Shown here piece by piece: positions 1 to 10,162 of a DNA stretch of 64,000 bases (the first letter of the stretch is position 1; every line of letters starts with the position of its first letter). The DNA comes from Gammaproteobacteria bacterium AqS3 (lineage in GTDB: Bacteria; Pseudomonadota; Gammaproteobacteria; MEIF01; AqS3). The notes under the pieces are model-generated. The model saw nothing but the letters and a program-made list of their open reading frames with translations, was not told where the DNA came from and searched no databases. The DNA lies in NCBI GenBank assembly GCA_001750645.1, contig MEIF01000003.1, positions 36,001 through 100,000 of the forward strand, given 5' to 3'. The translations under genes and the position numbers were made by a program.

Positions 1-3000
1 TCGTCTATCGCGGTGACGGTGACTGTCTGCGGCTGACGGTAGTTCGATGGGGTGAACTTCATTTCAGACGGGGAGACCCTGATGCTGCTCATGTCAGAGC
101 TCAACAGCAAGACCTCCACATCCGATTGCGGCTGCTGTTCATTCAATGTCACCGTAAAGGTTGCGGTGCCCCGCTCAGTCAGCATCAGGCTGGTTGAGGA
201 GAAATCAAAGCCGGTGCTGACATCGACCACCGACACCGCCACTGTGCCCGTGAAATAACTCCCGATGCCCAATGCAACGAGGTTGATGTTGGCGTTCTCG
301 CTGTAACTGTCACTGTCCTCAATCGCGGTGACAGTCACTGTCTGTGTCGTGTTGTAGTTGTTCCGGGTGAAGGTCAGCGAGGACGGGGAGACCGTGACAT
401 TGCTCGTGTCAGAACTCACCAGTGAAACCGTTACGTCAGAGCTCAGGGCTCCGGGCCTGGTAGAGCCGCCGCCAATGATCGGCACGGTGGTGGGCGACGG
501 CGGCAGCGGCGGCTGGGTATTCAGCTTCACTGTGAAAGTCCCGGTGGCCCCTTCGTTGATGCTCAGGCTGGTCGAGGACAAATCGAGGCCACGGTCGTCA
601 TCATCCTCAACCGCAACCGCGACACTGCCAGTGACGCTGCCATAACCGCCGCCCGACGAGGTCAGAGAGATGCGCAAGCTCCTGTCACCAGGATTGTCAT
701 CCTGCACCGGGGTGACTGTGACCGTCTGAGCCGTGTCGTAGTTTGACGGGGTGAAGGTCAGCGAGGCTGGCGATACTGTGGCCGCTCTCGAATTGCCGCT
801 TGCCAGCGAAACCGTCACATTCGCAGTCGGTAGGGTCGCCAATGCCACGGTAAAGTTGCCGGCGCTGCCGCCCTCAGTCAACGACAGATTGACTGAGGAG
901 AGAGCAAAACCCAAATCACCCACGCTCACCGACACGCTGCCGGTAGCTTGGTTATAGCCGCCTCCGGTTGCTGAGAGATTGATGCTCGCAGTCTCATCTC
1001 CTGAATTCGCAGCCTTCGTGGTGGCGACGGTTGCCGTCTGAAAGCGACCGTAATTCAACGGGGTGAATGTCATCGAGGCGGGGGAGACCGTGACAACGCT
1101 GGTGTCGCTGCTTACCAGCGAAACGGTCACATTCCCGCTCGGTCTCGCCTGCAGCCCGACCCTGAAGGTGTTGGGATGGCCGGCCTTGCGCAGCAGCACA
1201 GAGGTCGTGGGGAGCTCAAGCTTCCTCAGCTCGTCGTCATTCACTGATACCGTCACGCTGCCGGTGACATCGTCGTAACCGCCGTCCGATGCGGTAAAGA
1301 AGATCTGCACGGACTCATCCACAGAGTCGCTGTCATCCACCGGGGTGACGGTCACTGTATGCACCACCGGGGTGATGACGTTCACATACTCACCCTTCTT
1401 CAAGGAGGATTCCACCCTGGTGTAGTAGTCTTGCAGGACGAAGGTCAGCGAGGCGGGCGATACCGTGACTGCACCGGTATCGCCGCTTGTCAGCGAAACG
1501 GTCACATCCGCAGCCGGAAGCGCAGCCAGCGAGACTGCAAAGGTTTTGGCGCCGCCGCCCTCGTCCAGCGACAACCTGCTCGGCAAAGTAAAGCCGGGGC
1601 TGTCGTCGTCGGTCACGTTCACCGACACGCTGGCGGTGACATCGTCATAACTGCCGGGCTCAATGGCGTTGTCAAAGATGACGGGATTGATGGAGATGGT
1701 CTCACTATCGTCCTGCGCATCCGGATCGTGCCCTGGAGAGACAGTCACCGTCTGTGGCGTGTCGTAGTTCGACAGGTTGAAGGTCAGCGTGCTTGGGGTG
1801 GCCGTGATTGCACCACCTGTATCGCTGGTTACCAGACGAAACGACGCCGCTCTATTGGGCTTGGCCGTCAGCGCCACCGTAAAGGTGCCAGCACTGCCGC
1901 CCTCGGTCAGCGACAGACTTGTTTCAGAGACATCCAAACTGTACGTTTCGTCATCGTCCACCGACACCCGCATACTGCCGGTCGCCCTGCCGTAGCCACC
2001 GCCCGATGCAGTGATCGAGATGGGCCTTAACGTGATGTCATCGGCATCATCATCCTCAAGCGCAATGTCATCGGCATCATCATCCTCAAGTGCATAGACA
2101 GTCACCGTCTGAGTCGTATCCCAGTTGTCCGGGGTGAAAGTCAGCGTGTTTTGATAGCCCGTGACACTGGTATTCGTGTCGACCCTCACACCGGGGTTGC
2201 TCGGCTGTGCCAAGGTCACGGTCACATCTTCGTGAGGTTTGGTAGCCAGCCGAACTGTAAAGGTGTCGTCCTCTCCCTCGTCCAAACTCAAAGAGGATGA
2301 GGACAGCCTGAATGCATTTTCAACCAGCGTGACCGCAATGCTTTCGGATATGGACACTATGGAAGAGCCGTTGTCGCAGGTCGGCGTCTTGTTGGAGCAG
2401 TAAGGGTGGTAGTCCGCACCGGAGGCTGACAGCTCGATTGTCGCACTGAACTGACTGGCATTGACAGTTGAATCGACGAAGACAGTCAGGTACTGAGTCT
2501 GGTTCCAATTCGACTGCGTAAAAGTCATATTGCCTTTATTCAGTGTGACATCAGCGCTGTGCGTGCCCGCTTTCGTTATTCCCACATTAACCTCGCCGGT
2601 GGGTTGAGTGGCCAGCCGAATGCCAAGCCTGCTGCCAGCGCCTTGCGCCACCGTTAAGCCACTGTCCGGGGAGGTGACCAATGCGCGCGTGTCGTTATCA
2701 GTTGATGTCAGCTTGATGCTGCTTGTGACACCGGAGTACCCGCCGCCTTTACCAAACATATAGATGAATGCGCTTTCATCCCCGGCATCTGAATCCTCCA
2801 CAGGGGTTACAGTCACCGTCTGTGCTCCATAACTTGACGGCGTGAAGGTCAGCCTGGAGGGGCTGACCGTGACCCAGTCGCGGCGAGCTTCGCAGTCCTG
2901 CGGTGACCCTGCTGCCGTAATCTGCCTGCAAAGATACAGCGAAACCTCCGCATCTGCGGCTGGCGCAGTCGTCAGCGCCACGGTAAAGGTTCTGGCATTG

Positions 3001-3878
3001 CCGCCCTCGCTTAAGCTGATCGAATTGACAGAGGCTGTCATGCCCCGGGGGATCGGGTTGTCGTTGTCAACAGCCAGAACAGAAATGCTGCTGCCGGCGT
3101 AGCTGCCCGTGGCAGTTACGGAAATCCTTTCAGTGCTGGAGGCACGATCCACATTATCTTCGGGCACCGAAACCACCACCGTTTGGAAGGTGTTCCAGTT
3201 TGAGTTGGTGAAAGTCAGCGAGGTCTTGTCAAGCGTCAAAAGCGCCGAGCTCTCTGAAAAGGTTACGGTCACATTTGATGAGGGCTGCGAAGTCAGACGA
3301 ACCCTGAAGTCTTTGCTGGTTCCCTCGTTTATAGCCAGCGAGGTGGCAGACTCACCCAAAGACAGCGAGGCCACAGAGAGAAAGACGGCGTTTCTGTCAT
3401 CGTCGACCACCGTTACACGAAAACTGGTGTAGGCCAAGGTGAGATCATTGCCGTTTTCGGTTCTGCTATAGCCGCCACCCTTTGGGCTGAGGCGAATGCG
3501 TGCGAAGTCATCGTAGCTGTTGGTATCTGTAGCGGTGGTGACCCGAACCGACTTGGCGGTGTTCCAGTCTGAGGTCGAGAAGGTCAGCGTGTTTTGATTG
3601 CCACTGTCGCTGGTGTCCGTGTCAACCGTCACATCGGTGTTGGACGGCTGCGCTATGGTCACGGTCACGGTCCCGGTCGGCTGCGACCCCAGCGCCACCG
3701 TGAAGTCGGCGTTGCTGCCCTCATTTATGAACAGGTGCTCTGTCGAGACAACCAGCTGACGCGTCTGCCCCCATGCCGAACCCGCCACCAGGACAGACAA
3801 AAATGCCAGCCCCAGCAGCCGAGAAAACCACGCGATCCCTGAACGCCGAGCGCAAAAATCAACCTTTCGGTACGTCAT
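1..3878 (-). CDS. Large secreted/surface repeat protein with about 11 Calx-beta-like (Ig-like/cadherin-like) repeats; partial, C-terminus beyond window start
   Basis: Minus-strand frame is open from ATG at 3878 (GGGGGAGCAGGTT upstream) to base 1, at least 1292 codons. Signal peptide-like N-terminus MTYRKVDFCARRSGIAWFSRLLGLAFLSVLVAGSAWGQ. Recurring LTFT..NWNT.QTVTVT...DDD....I.LSASGGGY.G...S..VTV.DDD units. Absent from the ORF track because no stop lies in the window. Confidence 0.9.
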   Translation of the reverse strand, partial: MTYRKVDFCARRSGIAWFSRLLGLAFLSVLVAGSAWGQTRQLVVSTEHLFINEGSNADFTVALGSQPTGTVTVTIAQPSNTDVTVDTDTSDSGNQNTLTFSTSDWNTAKSVRVTTATDTNSYDDFARIRLSPKGGGYSRTENGNDLTLAYTSFRVTVVDDDRNAVFLSVASLSLGESATSLAINEGTSKDFRVRLTSQPSSNVTVTFSESSALLTLDKTSLTFTNSNWNTFQTVVVSVPEDNVDRASSTERISVTATGSYAGSSISVLAVDNDNPIPRGMTASVNSISLSEGGNARTFTVALTTAPAADAEVSLYLCRQITAAGSPQDCEARRDWVTVSPSRLTFTPSSYGAQTVTVTPVEDSDAGDESAFIYMFGKGGGYSGVTSSIKLTSTDNDTRALVTSPDSGLTVAQGAGSRLGIRLATQPTGEVNVGITKAGTHSADVTLNKGNMTFTQSNWNQTQYLTVFVDSTVNASQFSATIELSASGADYHPYCSNKTPTCDNGSSIVSISESIAVTLVENAFRLSSSSLSLDEGEDDTFTVRLATKPHEDVTVTLAQPSNPGVRVDTNTSVTGYQNTLTFTPDNWDTTQTVTVYALEDDDADDIALEDDDADDITLRPISITASGGGYGRATGSMRVSVDDDETYSLDVSETSLSLTEGGSAGTFTVALTAKPNRAASFRLVTSDTGGAITATPSTLTFNLSNYDTPQTVTVSPGHDPDAQDDSETISINPVIFDNAIEPGSYDDVTASVSVNVTDDDSPGFTLPSRLSLDEGGGAKTFAVSLAALPAADVTVSLTSGDTGAVTVSPASLTFVLQDYYTRVESSLKKGEYVNVITPVVHTVTVTPVDDSDSVDESVQIFFTASDGGYDDVTGSVTVSVNDDELRKLELPTTSVLLRKAGHPNTFRVGLQARPSGNVTVSLVSSDTSVVTVSPASMTFTPLNYGRFQTATVATTKAANSGDETASINLSATGGGYNQATGSVSVSVGDLGFALSSVNLSLTEGGSAGNFTVALATLPTANVTVSLASGNSRAATVSPASLTFTPSNYDTAQTVTVTPVQDDNPGDRSLRISLTSSGGGYGSVTGSVAVAVEDDDDRGLDLSSTSLSINEGATGTFTVKLNTQPPLPPSPTTVPIIGGGSTRPGALSSDVTVSLVSSDTSNVTVSPSSLTFTRNNYNTTQTVTVTAIEDSDSYSENANINLVALGIGSYFTGTVAVSVVDVSTGFDFSSTSLMLTERGTATFTVTLNEQQPQSDVEVLLLSSDMSSIRVSPSEMKFTPSNYRQPQTVTVTAID
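2035..2094. repeat. 30-bp tandem direct duplication (2035-2064 / 2065-2094), one mismatch
   Basis: atgtcatcggcatcatcatcctcaag(c/t)gca twice; encodes ALEDDDADDI x2 on the minus strand. Confidence 0.95.
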
Positions 3879-4049
3879 AACCTGCTCCCCCACCCTTGCT
3901 AAGTGACTATCGGAAGTTGATGGAAATAAAAAGTGCCATCCCGCTGCTGCATGACAACCCATGCAACATAAAGCCGCCGATTATATACACGCCCCGCACG
4001 GTCAATGCGTAGCGGGATGGCCGGCTGCCTAAAAAATCTACCCCCGCAC

Positions 4050-4490
4050 TCAGGCCACCTCCAGCAGGAAAGTCAGCGGGCCGTCGTTGACCAGGGCGAC
4101 CTGCATGTCCGCCCCAAAGCGGCCCGCCTGAACCTCTGCGTGCAGACCCCTGGCATGCCGCAGGGCGTGCTCGTAGATCGGCTCGGCCGCCTCGGGCGGG
4201 GCCGCCGGGGCAAAGCTCGGGCGCAGGCCCTTGCGCGTGTCGGCAGCCAGGGTGAACTGAGAGACCAGCATCAGGGCGCCGCCGGCCTCGATCAGGCTGC
4301 GGTTGAGGCGCCCGGCCTGATCGGGGAAGATGCGGTAGTTCAGGGTGCGCTCAATCAGCCGCTCGGCGACGGCCCCGGTGTCGGATGCCTCCACCGCCAG
4401 CAGGGCGAGGATGCCGGCGCCGATGCGCGCAACCTCCTCGCCGCCGATCGACACCGAGCAGGAGCGCACCCGCTGCAGCAGGCACTTCAA
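4050..4490 (-). CDS. dtd: D-aminoacyl-tRNA deacylase
   Basis: MKCLLQRVRSCSVSIGGEEVARIG...LMLVSQFTLAADTRKGLRPSF. Confidence 0.95.
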   Translation of the reverse strand: MKCLLQRVRSCSVSIGGEEVARIGAGILALLAVEASDTGAVAERLIERTLNYRIFPDQAGRLNRSLIEAGGALMLVSQFTLAADTRKGLRPSFAPAAPPEAAEPIYEHALRHARGLHAEVQAGRFGADMQVALVNDGPLTFLLEVA

Positions 4491-5555
4491 TCAGCGGACC
4501 AGCGGATCGAGCGAGCCCGAGGCATAGCGCAGGTGCATGTCCTCGAGCGAGATCGGGCGAATCTTGCCGGCGTTGCCGGCGGTGCCGAAGGCCTCGTAGC
4601 GGGCCTCGACGATGGCGCGCATCGCCTCGGTGGCCGCCGACAGAAACTTGCGCGGGTCAAACTCTGCGGGGTTTTCCCCGAGCGCGCGGCGCATCGCCCC
4701 GGTTGAGGCGAGGCGCAGGTCGGTGTCGATGTTGACCTTGCGCACGCCGTGCCGGATGCCCTCCTGGATTTCCTCAACCGGGACGCCGTAGGTCTCCGGG
4801 ATGTCGCCGCCGTGTGCATTGATGACCTCAAGCCACTCCTGCGGAACGCTGGAGGAGCCGTGCATGACCAGGTGGGTGTGCGGGATGCGCGCGTGAATCG
4901 TCCGGATGCGCTCCATGTCGAGGATGTCGCCGGTCGGCGGGCGCGAAAACTTGTAGGCCCCGTGGCTGGTGCCGATGGCGATGGCCAGGGCGTCGACGCC
5001 GGTCCTGCGGACAAAGTCGGCGGCCTGCTCCGGGTCGGTCAGCAGCATCTCCCGGCTGAGGCTGCCCTCGGCCCCGACCCCGTCCTCCTCGCCGGCCTGG
5101 CCGGTCTCGAGCGAGCCCAGGCAGCCCAGCTCGCCCTCGACCGAGACGCCGCAGGCGTGCGCCATCTCGACCGCCTGGCGGGTGACCCGCAGGTTGTATT
5201 CATAGTCGGCGGGGGTCTTCTGGTCCTCCAGCAGCGAACCGTCCATCATCACCGATGAGAAGCCCAGCTGGATCGAGCGCTGGCACACCGCCGGGGAGGC
5301 GCCGTGATCCTGGTGCATGACGATGGGAATGTGCGGAAACTCCTCGATGGCGGCGAGGATGAGATGGCGCAGAAAATTGGGCCCGGCGTATTTGCGCGCC
5401 CCGGCCGAGGCCTGGACGATGACCGGGCTGTCGGTTGCATCCGCCCCCTCCATGATGGCGCGCATCTGCTCGAGGTTGTTGACGTTGAAGGCTGGAACGC
5501 CGTAGTCGTTCTCGGCGGCGTGGTCCAGCAGCTGGCGCAGGCTAATCAGTGCCAC
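4491..5555 (-). CDS. fba: Class II fructose-bisphosphate aldolase
   Basis: [48 protein letters not shown]...MHQDHGAS; complete class II aldolase pattern. Confidence 0.95.
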   Translation of the reverse strand: MALISLRQLLDHAAENDYGVPAFNVNNLEQMRAIMEGADATDSPVIVQASAGARKYAGPNFLRHLILAAIEEFPHIPIVMHQDHGASPAVCQRSIQLGFSSVMMDGSLLEDQKTPADYEYNLRVTRQAVEMAHACGVSVEGELGCLGSLETGQAGEEDGVGAEGSLSREMLLTDPEQAADFVRRTGVDALAIAIGTSHGAYKFSRPPTGDILDMERIRTIHARIPHTHLVMHGSSSVPQEWLEVINAHGGDIPETYGVPVEEIQEGIRHGVRKVNIDTDLRLASTGAMRRALGENPAEFDPRKFLSAATEAMRAIVEARYEAFGTAGNAGKIRPISLEDMHLRYASGSLDPLVR

Positions 5556-5617
5556 TCTGGGTCTCCCAGTCTGATGCGGCCGGCATTGTAGTGCCGCGCA
5601 TCCGGCGGGTCGGCCGG

Positions 5618-6250
5618 CTAGCTCGGGCGCCGCCTCAGCGCCCCCAGCGTGCCGACCTGCTCAAGCGGCTCGAACGCCCCGGAGGCCAGGGCGCGCTCGT
5701 AGATCAGCCTGGGCGCCTGGCCGCCCTGCTCGGGGCTGGCGAAGATGTCGTGGATGAGCAGCATCCCGCCGGTGAGAATGTGCCCCGCCCAGCAGGCCAG
5801 GTCGGTTTCGGCGGCCTCGAGGCTGTGCCCGCCGTCGATGAACACCAGGCTGAGCGGGGTCGCCCAGTCGCGCGCGGCGACCCTCGATGCCGCCACCACC
5901 GGCACCACCGTGTCCTGCAGGCCGGCGCGCAGGATGGTGTCGCGCAGGTGCGGAAAGCTGTCGATGCGCCCGCGCGCACCGTCGTAGAGCTCGGGGTCGT
6001 GATAGGCCTCGCCGGGCTGGTGCTCCTCGGAGCCCAGGTGGTGGTCGACGGCGAACAGGCTGACCCCCCGGCGGGCGCAGGCGGCGCCGAGCCACAGGGT
6101 CGATTTGCCGCAGTAGGAGCCGACCTCGAGGCCGGGACCCAGCCCGCCGGCCTCGAGCATCAGCTCGTGCAGCCGGGCGCCCTCGGCGTCGTCCAGAAAA
6201 CCCCTGACGCTGCCGGGGTCGACTCCGGCGGTGCGCTCAAACCCGCTCAC
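5618..6250 (-). CDS. Class I SAM-dependent methyltransferase
   Basis: [17 protein letters not shown]...FAVDHH...[17 protein letters not shown]. Confidence 0.75.
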   Translation of the reverse strand: MSGFERTAGVDPGSVRGFLDDAEGARLHELMLEAGGLGPGLEVGSYCGKSTLWLGAACARRGVSLFAVDHHLGSEEHQPGEAYHDPELYDGARGRIDSFPHLRDTILRAGLQDTVVPVVAASRVAARDWATPLSLVFIDGGHSLEAAETDLACWAGHILTGGMLLIHDIFASPEQGGQAPRLIYERALASGAFEPLEQVGTLGALRRRPS

Positions 6251-7320
6251 GGCTCCGCCCCCAATACGTACTCGCGCCGAAAGCGCGCCCCGATGCCGGT
6301 CAGGATGTCGTAGCTGGAGCGGCCGGTGAGGCGGGACAGCTCGGGGACGGTCAGCTGGGCGTCGGCGAGCGCGACCGGGTCGCCGGGCTGCACCTCGAGC
6401 CCCGTGACATCGAGGGTGATCAGATCCATCGAAACCTCGCCGACCATCGGCACCCGGACGCCGCCCACCCGCGCCCAGCCGCCGTCAAACAGCCAGCCGT
6501 CGGCGTAGCCGGCCGCGATGACGGCGATCTGCGCCCCGCCGGCCGGGGCGCACCAGCGGGCGTTGTAGCCGACGCTCTCGCCGGCCCGCAGCCGGCGCAC
6601 CTGCAGAACCTGGGTGTGCAGCTCGACCACCGGAGCGATGCGCTCGTGAAGAATTCCGCCGTAGAGTCCGATGCCGCAGCGGCAGATGTCAAAGCGGTAG
6701 TCGGCGCCGAGCAGCACGCCGCCGGTGTTGGCCAGGGAGATCGGCGCCCGGTGCGCTGATCCCAGCCGCCCGGCGGCCCGGTGCAGCCGCGCCAGCTGCT
6801 CGGCATTCTGCGCCGAATCGGGGCGGCCGGATGAGGCCAGATGGCTCATCAGCGCGTGCAGCCTGAAGGCGATGACCCCGGGGAGCTGCCCGGGGTCGAC
6901 GCCGAGCCGGTTCATGCCGGTGTCGATGTTCAGCACGGCCGGGTGATCCGCGTGGGAGCTGGACCAGCGGGCGATCTGATCGGGGTCGTTGAGCACCGGG
7001 ATCAGGCCGCGAGCGCTGCACTCGTCCTGCCCGCCGGGCTCGACCCCGTGCATGATCCAGATCTCGGCATCCGGCCCGAGGCGCTCGCGCAGGGCAATGC
7101 CCTCGTCGAGCCAGGCGACCAGGAACAGGTCGCAGCCCGAGCGCGCCAGGTGCTCGGCAACCGGCAGCAGCCCCAGACCATAGGCATCGGACTTGACCAC
7201 GGCGCCGAGGCGGGCCGGGCCGGCCAGGTCGCACAGCGCCGCGTAGTTTTCCGCCAGCATCGGCAGGCTGACGCGCAGCAGCGGCTGCGCCCCGAGGCCG
7301 CCGCCCCCGGAGGATGCCAT
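6247..7320 (-). CDS. alr: Alanine racemase
   Basis: Start chosen at MASSGGGGLGAQPLLRVSL (7320), not the upstream ORF-track M; VVKSDAYGLG, NIDTGMNRLG, AVIAAGYADG, VGEVSMDLITLDVT. Confidence 0.92.
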   Translation of the reverse strand: MASSGGGGLGAQPLLRVSLPMLAENYAALCDLAGPARLGAVVKSDAYGLGLLPVAEHLARSGCDLFLVAWLDEGIALRERLGPDAEIWIMHGVEPGGQDECSARGLIPVLNDPDQIARWSSSHADHPAVLNIDTGMNRLGVDPGQLPGVIAFRLHALMSHLASSGRPDSAQNAEQLARLHRAAGRLGSAHRAPISLANTGGVLLGADYRFDICRCGIGLYGGILHERIAPVVELHTQVLQVRRLRAGESVGYNARWCAPAGGAQIAVIAAGYADGWLFDGGWARVGGVRVPMVGEVSMDLITLDVTGLEVQPGDPVALADAQLTVPELSRLTGRSSYDILTGIGARFRREYVLGAEP

Positions 7321-7331
7321 TCGATTCGGGT

Positions 7332-8474
7332 CTAGTCGGCCAGCGTTGCGCTGAGGCGCTCGCAGGCGTTGAGGTAATCCTCCCTGAACTCCTGCACCAC
7401 GCTGCGCACCGACTGGCTGGACTCGAGCAGGCCGACCCCCTGGCCGACCCAGTAGGTCGCCAGCCGCTTGGCGCCCTCGTGGCCGCCCTCGGCCAGCTTG
7501 CCGACCTTGGCGAGCGCCGGCTCGCTGACCAGTCCCTGCAGCGGCATGGGCAGCGGCTCCGGGCTGTCCTCCCGCTCCCAGGCGTCGGTCCAGCTGGACT
7601 GCAGCTGGCGCGAGTGCTTGCCGGTGCGGCTCTTGGAGCGCACCGTGTCGCTGCTCGACGCCGCCAGCATCTTCTCCTTGACGACCGGGTTGGTCTCGGC
7701 CTCGGCGGTGGTCAGCCAGACCGAGGCGGTCCAGGCGCCCGCAGCCCCCATGCTCATGCAGGCCGCCATCTGCCGGCCGGTGACGATGCCGCCGGCGGCC
7801 AGGATCGGCACGTCGCCATAGGGCTGAATCGCCTGGTGAACCTCGGGCACCAGCACCAGCGTTGAGACATTGCCGCAGTGCCCGCCGCCCTCGGTGCCGG
7901 AGACCACCAGGATGTCGACCCCGGCCTGCACCTGCTTGACGGCGTGCTGCTTGGCGCCGACCAGGGCGGCGACGACGATGCCGCGCCGCTTGCCCTCGTC
8001 CAGCATGTACTGGGGCGGCACCCCCAGGGCGTTGGCGATCAGCTTGATCGGGTGCGAAAAGGCGACGTCCATCAGCTCCTGGGCGCCCTTGGGGCGGATG
8101 TTTTCGTTGAAGCGCAGCCCGCCCTGGCGCACGCCGTCGTCGATGTCGCCGCTGTCGATTTCGTGCTCGGCCAGGATCTGCGCGGCAAAGCGCTTGTGCT
8201 GCTCGGGGACCATGGCCAGGATCTCCTCGGCCGAGAGCTGCTGCCCCTTGCCGACCATCGAATTGGGCACCAGCAGGTCGACGCCATAGGGGGCGCCGCC
8301 GATGTTGGCGTCGATCCACTGCAGCTCGCTCTCGAGCTTTTCAGGGGTCAGGCCGGCGGCGCCGAAAACCCCGCAGCCGCCCGCCTTGGAGACCTCGACC
8401 ACGACATCCCGACAGTGCGTGAAGGCCACCAGGGGAAATTCAATATCCAACAGATCACAGATGGGAGAGCGCAT
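7332..8474 (-). CDS. Nitronate monooxygenase family (2-nitropropane dioxygenase-like) protein
   Basis: MRSPICDLLDIEFPLVAFTHCRDVVVEVSKAGGCGVFGAAGLTPEKLE...VSGTEGGGHCG...ILAAGGIVTGRQ. Confidence 0.8.
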   Translation of the reverse strand: MRSPICDLLDIEFPLVAFTHCRDVVVEVSKAGGCGVFGAAGLTPEKLESELQWIDANIGGAPYGVDLLVPNSMVGKGQQLSAEEILAMVPEQHKRFAAQILAEHEIDSGDIDDGVRQGGLRFNENIRPKGAQELMDVAFSHPIKLIANALGVPPQYMLDEGKRRGIVVAALVGAKQHAVKQVQAGVDILVVSGTEGGGHCGNVSTLVLVPEVHQAIQPYGDVPILAAGGIVTGRQMAACMSMGAAGAWTASVWLTTAEAETNPVVKEKMLAASSSDTVRSKSRTGKHSRQLQSSWTDAWEREDSPEPLPMPLQGLVSEPALAKVGKLAEGGHEGAKRLATYWVGQGVGLLESSQSVRSVVQEFREDYLNACERLSATLAD

Positions 8475-8608
8475 ACTCGCAGGCCGTCGCCGGAGGCCGG
8501 CGAGTATAGCCAACCGGCTCTCGGGAAATTGCGCCCCTGTGCTAGACTCCGCGCCCTCCTTGCCGCACCGCAGTCTCGCGGGCGGCTTTTATCCACGGGG
8601 AGCGCGGC

Positions 8609-9058
8609 ATGCGACACTACGAATTGATGCTTCTGGTGCATCCGGATTACAGCGAACAGGTCTCCGACCTGGTCGACGAATACCGCAAATTGATCATGGA
8701 AAGCGGCGGCAAGGTACACCGCTTTGAGGACTGGGGACGGCGTCCGCTGGCCTACCGCATCGAGCGGGCGCAGAAGGGGCACTACCTGCTGTTCAACATC
8801 GAGTGCGACCAGTCGACCCTCAGCACCTTTAAAGAGAAGCTCGACCTCAGTGAGTTCGTTCTGCGCTACCTCGTGGTGCGCACCGAAAAAGCCGAGACCG
8901 AACCGACCCCCTACCTGATCGCCCTGAGCAGCAAGCGCCAGGAGCGCTCCGGCGCCTCCGATCGGCGGGGCGTTGAGCGGGGCGATCAGCCAGCCGGCGA
9001 TGAGCCTGAAGAGGAGACCCCGTCGCTTGAACCCGAACCCGTCGAGGAGGAGGTCTAG
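8609..9058 (+). CDS. rpsF: 30S ribosomal protein S6
   Basis: MRHYELMLLVHPDYSEQV...WGRRPLAYRIERAQKGHYLLFNIE. Confidence 0.97.
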   Translation: MRHYELMLLVHPDYSEQVSDLVDEYRKLIMESGGKVHRFEDWGRRPLAYRIERAQKGHYLLFNIECDQSTLSTFKEKLDLSEFVLRYLVVRTEKAETEPTPYLIALSSKRQERSGASDRRGVERGDQPAGDEPEEETPSLEPEPVEEEV

Positions 9059-9061
9059 ACC

Positions 9062-9283
9062 ATGCCACGCCCCAGCTACAGAGGATCCGGAGAGCCGCTC
9101 AAGGACTCGGATATTGACTACAAAAACGTCGACGTGCTGAAAAAGCGCTTCCTGTCCGAGACCGGAAAGATCGTTCCGAGCCGGCTGACGAGCTGCAACG
9201 CCGCCCAGCAGCGCGCGGTCAGCCGTGCCATCAAGCGGGCGCGCTATCTCGCCCTGCTGCCCTACACCGACCAGCACCGCTGA
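9062..9283 (+). CDS. rpsR: 30S ribosomal protein S18
   Basis: [52 protein letters not shown]. Confidence 0.97.
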   Translation: MPRPSYRGSGEPLKDSDIDYKNVDVLKKRFLSETGKIVPSRLTSCNAAQQRAVSRAIKRARYLALLPYTDQHR

Positions 9284-9286
9284 GTC

Positions 9287-10162
9287 GTGCTCAAAGAATT
9301 GCCCCGCCGGCTCCTGCGGACGCCGCTGAGCGCCGCCGCCGCAGCCATCGTGCTGTGCAGCCTGCCGCTGGTGTGCGTGCTGGGCATGGCGCTGGCGGTG
9401 AGTGTGCTGCTGCGTCACGGGGTGCGCTCCTGGCAGGTTCAGGCGGCCATGCTGGCCGGCTGTGCAATCCAGTGCGGCTTGAGCGGCGAGCCCACGCCCC
9501 TGCTGCTGGGGGGTTCGGTGCTGCTGGCAGCCTGCACCCTGCGCATCGCCGGGCTGGACAAGGCCGTTCTGGCGCTGCCATTCCTGGGACTGCTGGCCGG
9601 GGCGCTGCTGGGCGAGTGGATCGGCACGGACTACCTGGAGCAGCTGCGCACCGTCATCGAGACCCTGAGCCCCAAGGCCGGCTCGGCGCTGCCGAGCGAT
9701 CCGAATGAGCTGCTGGGGCTGCTCGTCCAGGGGATGGGCTTGACCACCGCCCTGCTGACCCTGGCCGTGCTGCTGCTGGGGCTGCACTGGCAGGACGATG
9801 ACGAGGAGTCCAGCGAACTGGGCGAGAGCTGGCGGGCGCTGCGTCTGCCGATGCTGCCGGCGGTCGGCCTGACCGCCGCCTTCGTGCTGGGATCCTGGGC
9901 CGAGATCGCCCTGCTCAGCAGCCCGCTGATCCTGCTGCCGCTGCTGCTCGGCGGCCTGGGCCTGCTGCACTGGCTGGGGCATCGGCTGAAGCTGGGCGGC
10001 TGGGTGTTTTTGATCTACCCGCTTGTGCTGCTGGTGCAGCCGGTGGTGGGCTGGGCGATCAGCGCCGTCGGGCTGGCCGATGCGCAGTTCGACCTGCGCG
10101 CGCAATTGGTTTCGCAGTCGGCCGAGGAGGCCGAGGAAGAGGAGGATCAACGATGGAAGTGA
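9287..10162 (+). CDS. Multi-pass membrane protein of the rpsR-rplI intergenic position (possibly DUF2232-like)
   Basis: GTG start; many hydrophobic segments; overlaps the rplI start; same genomic slot as in Pseudomonas-type rpsF-rpsR-X-rplI operons. Confidence 0.7.
   Translation: MLKELPRRLLRTPLSAAAAAIVLCSLPLVCVLGMALAVSVLLRHGVRSWQVQAAMLAGCAIQCGLSGEPTPLLLGGSVLLAACTLRIAGLDKAVLALPFLGLLAGALLGEWIGTDYLEQLRTVIETLSPKAGSALPSDPNELLGLLVQGMGLTTALLTLAVLLLGLHWQDDDEESSELGESWRALRLPMLPAVGLTAAFVLGSWAEIALLSSPLILLPLLLGGLGLLHWLGHRLKLGGWVFLIYPLVLLVQPVVGWAISAVGLADAQFDLRAQLVSQSAEEAEEEEDQRWK

Noticed and set aside
1359-2030. Plus-strand 223-aa ORF and the other short plus ORFs at 52-3842
   Set aside because: Antisense shadows of the minus-strand repeat protein; periodic low-complexity composition (LTSETVTF...) is the reverse complement of the repeats.
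2035-2094. Possible CRISPR-like repeat
   Set aside because: Only two adjacent copies without spacers, within a coding frame; no array seen anywhere in the window.
6219-6236. Partial match (ggggtcgactccggcg) to the 25-bp repeat flanking the DUF4011 gene
   Set aside because: Only the central ~13-15 bp match, inside the methyltransferase CDS; likely chance.
6247-8319. 690-aa minus ORF as one protein
   Set aside because: The N-terminal half is a frame-shifted shadow of the nitronate monooxygenase gene; the real gene is alr from 7320.
8348-10150. Minus-strand 600-aa ORF
   Set aside because: Antisense to rpsF, rpsR and the membrane protein; Gln/Arg-rich shadow translation.
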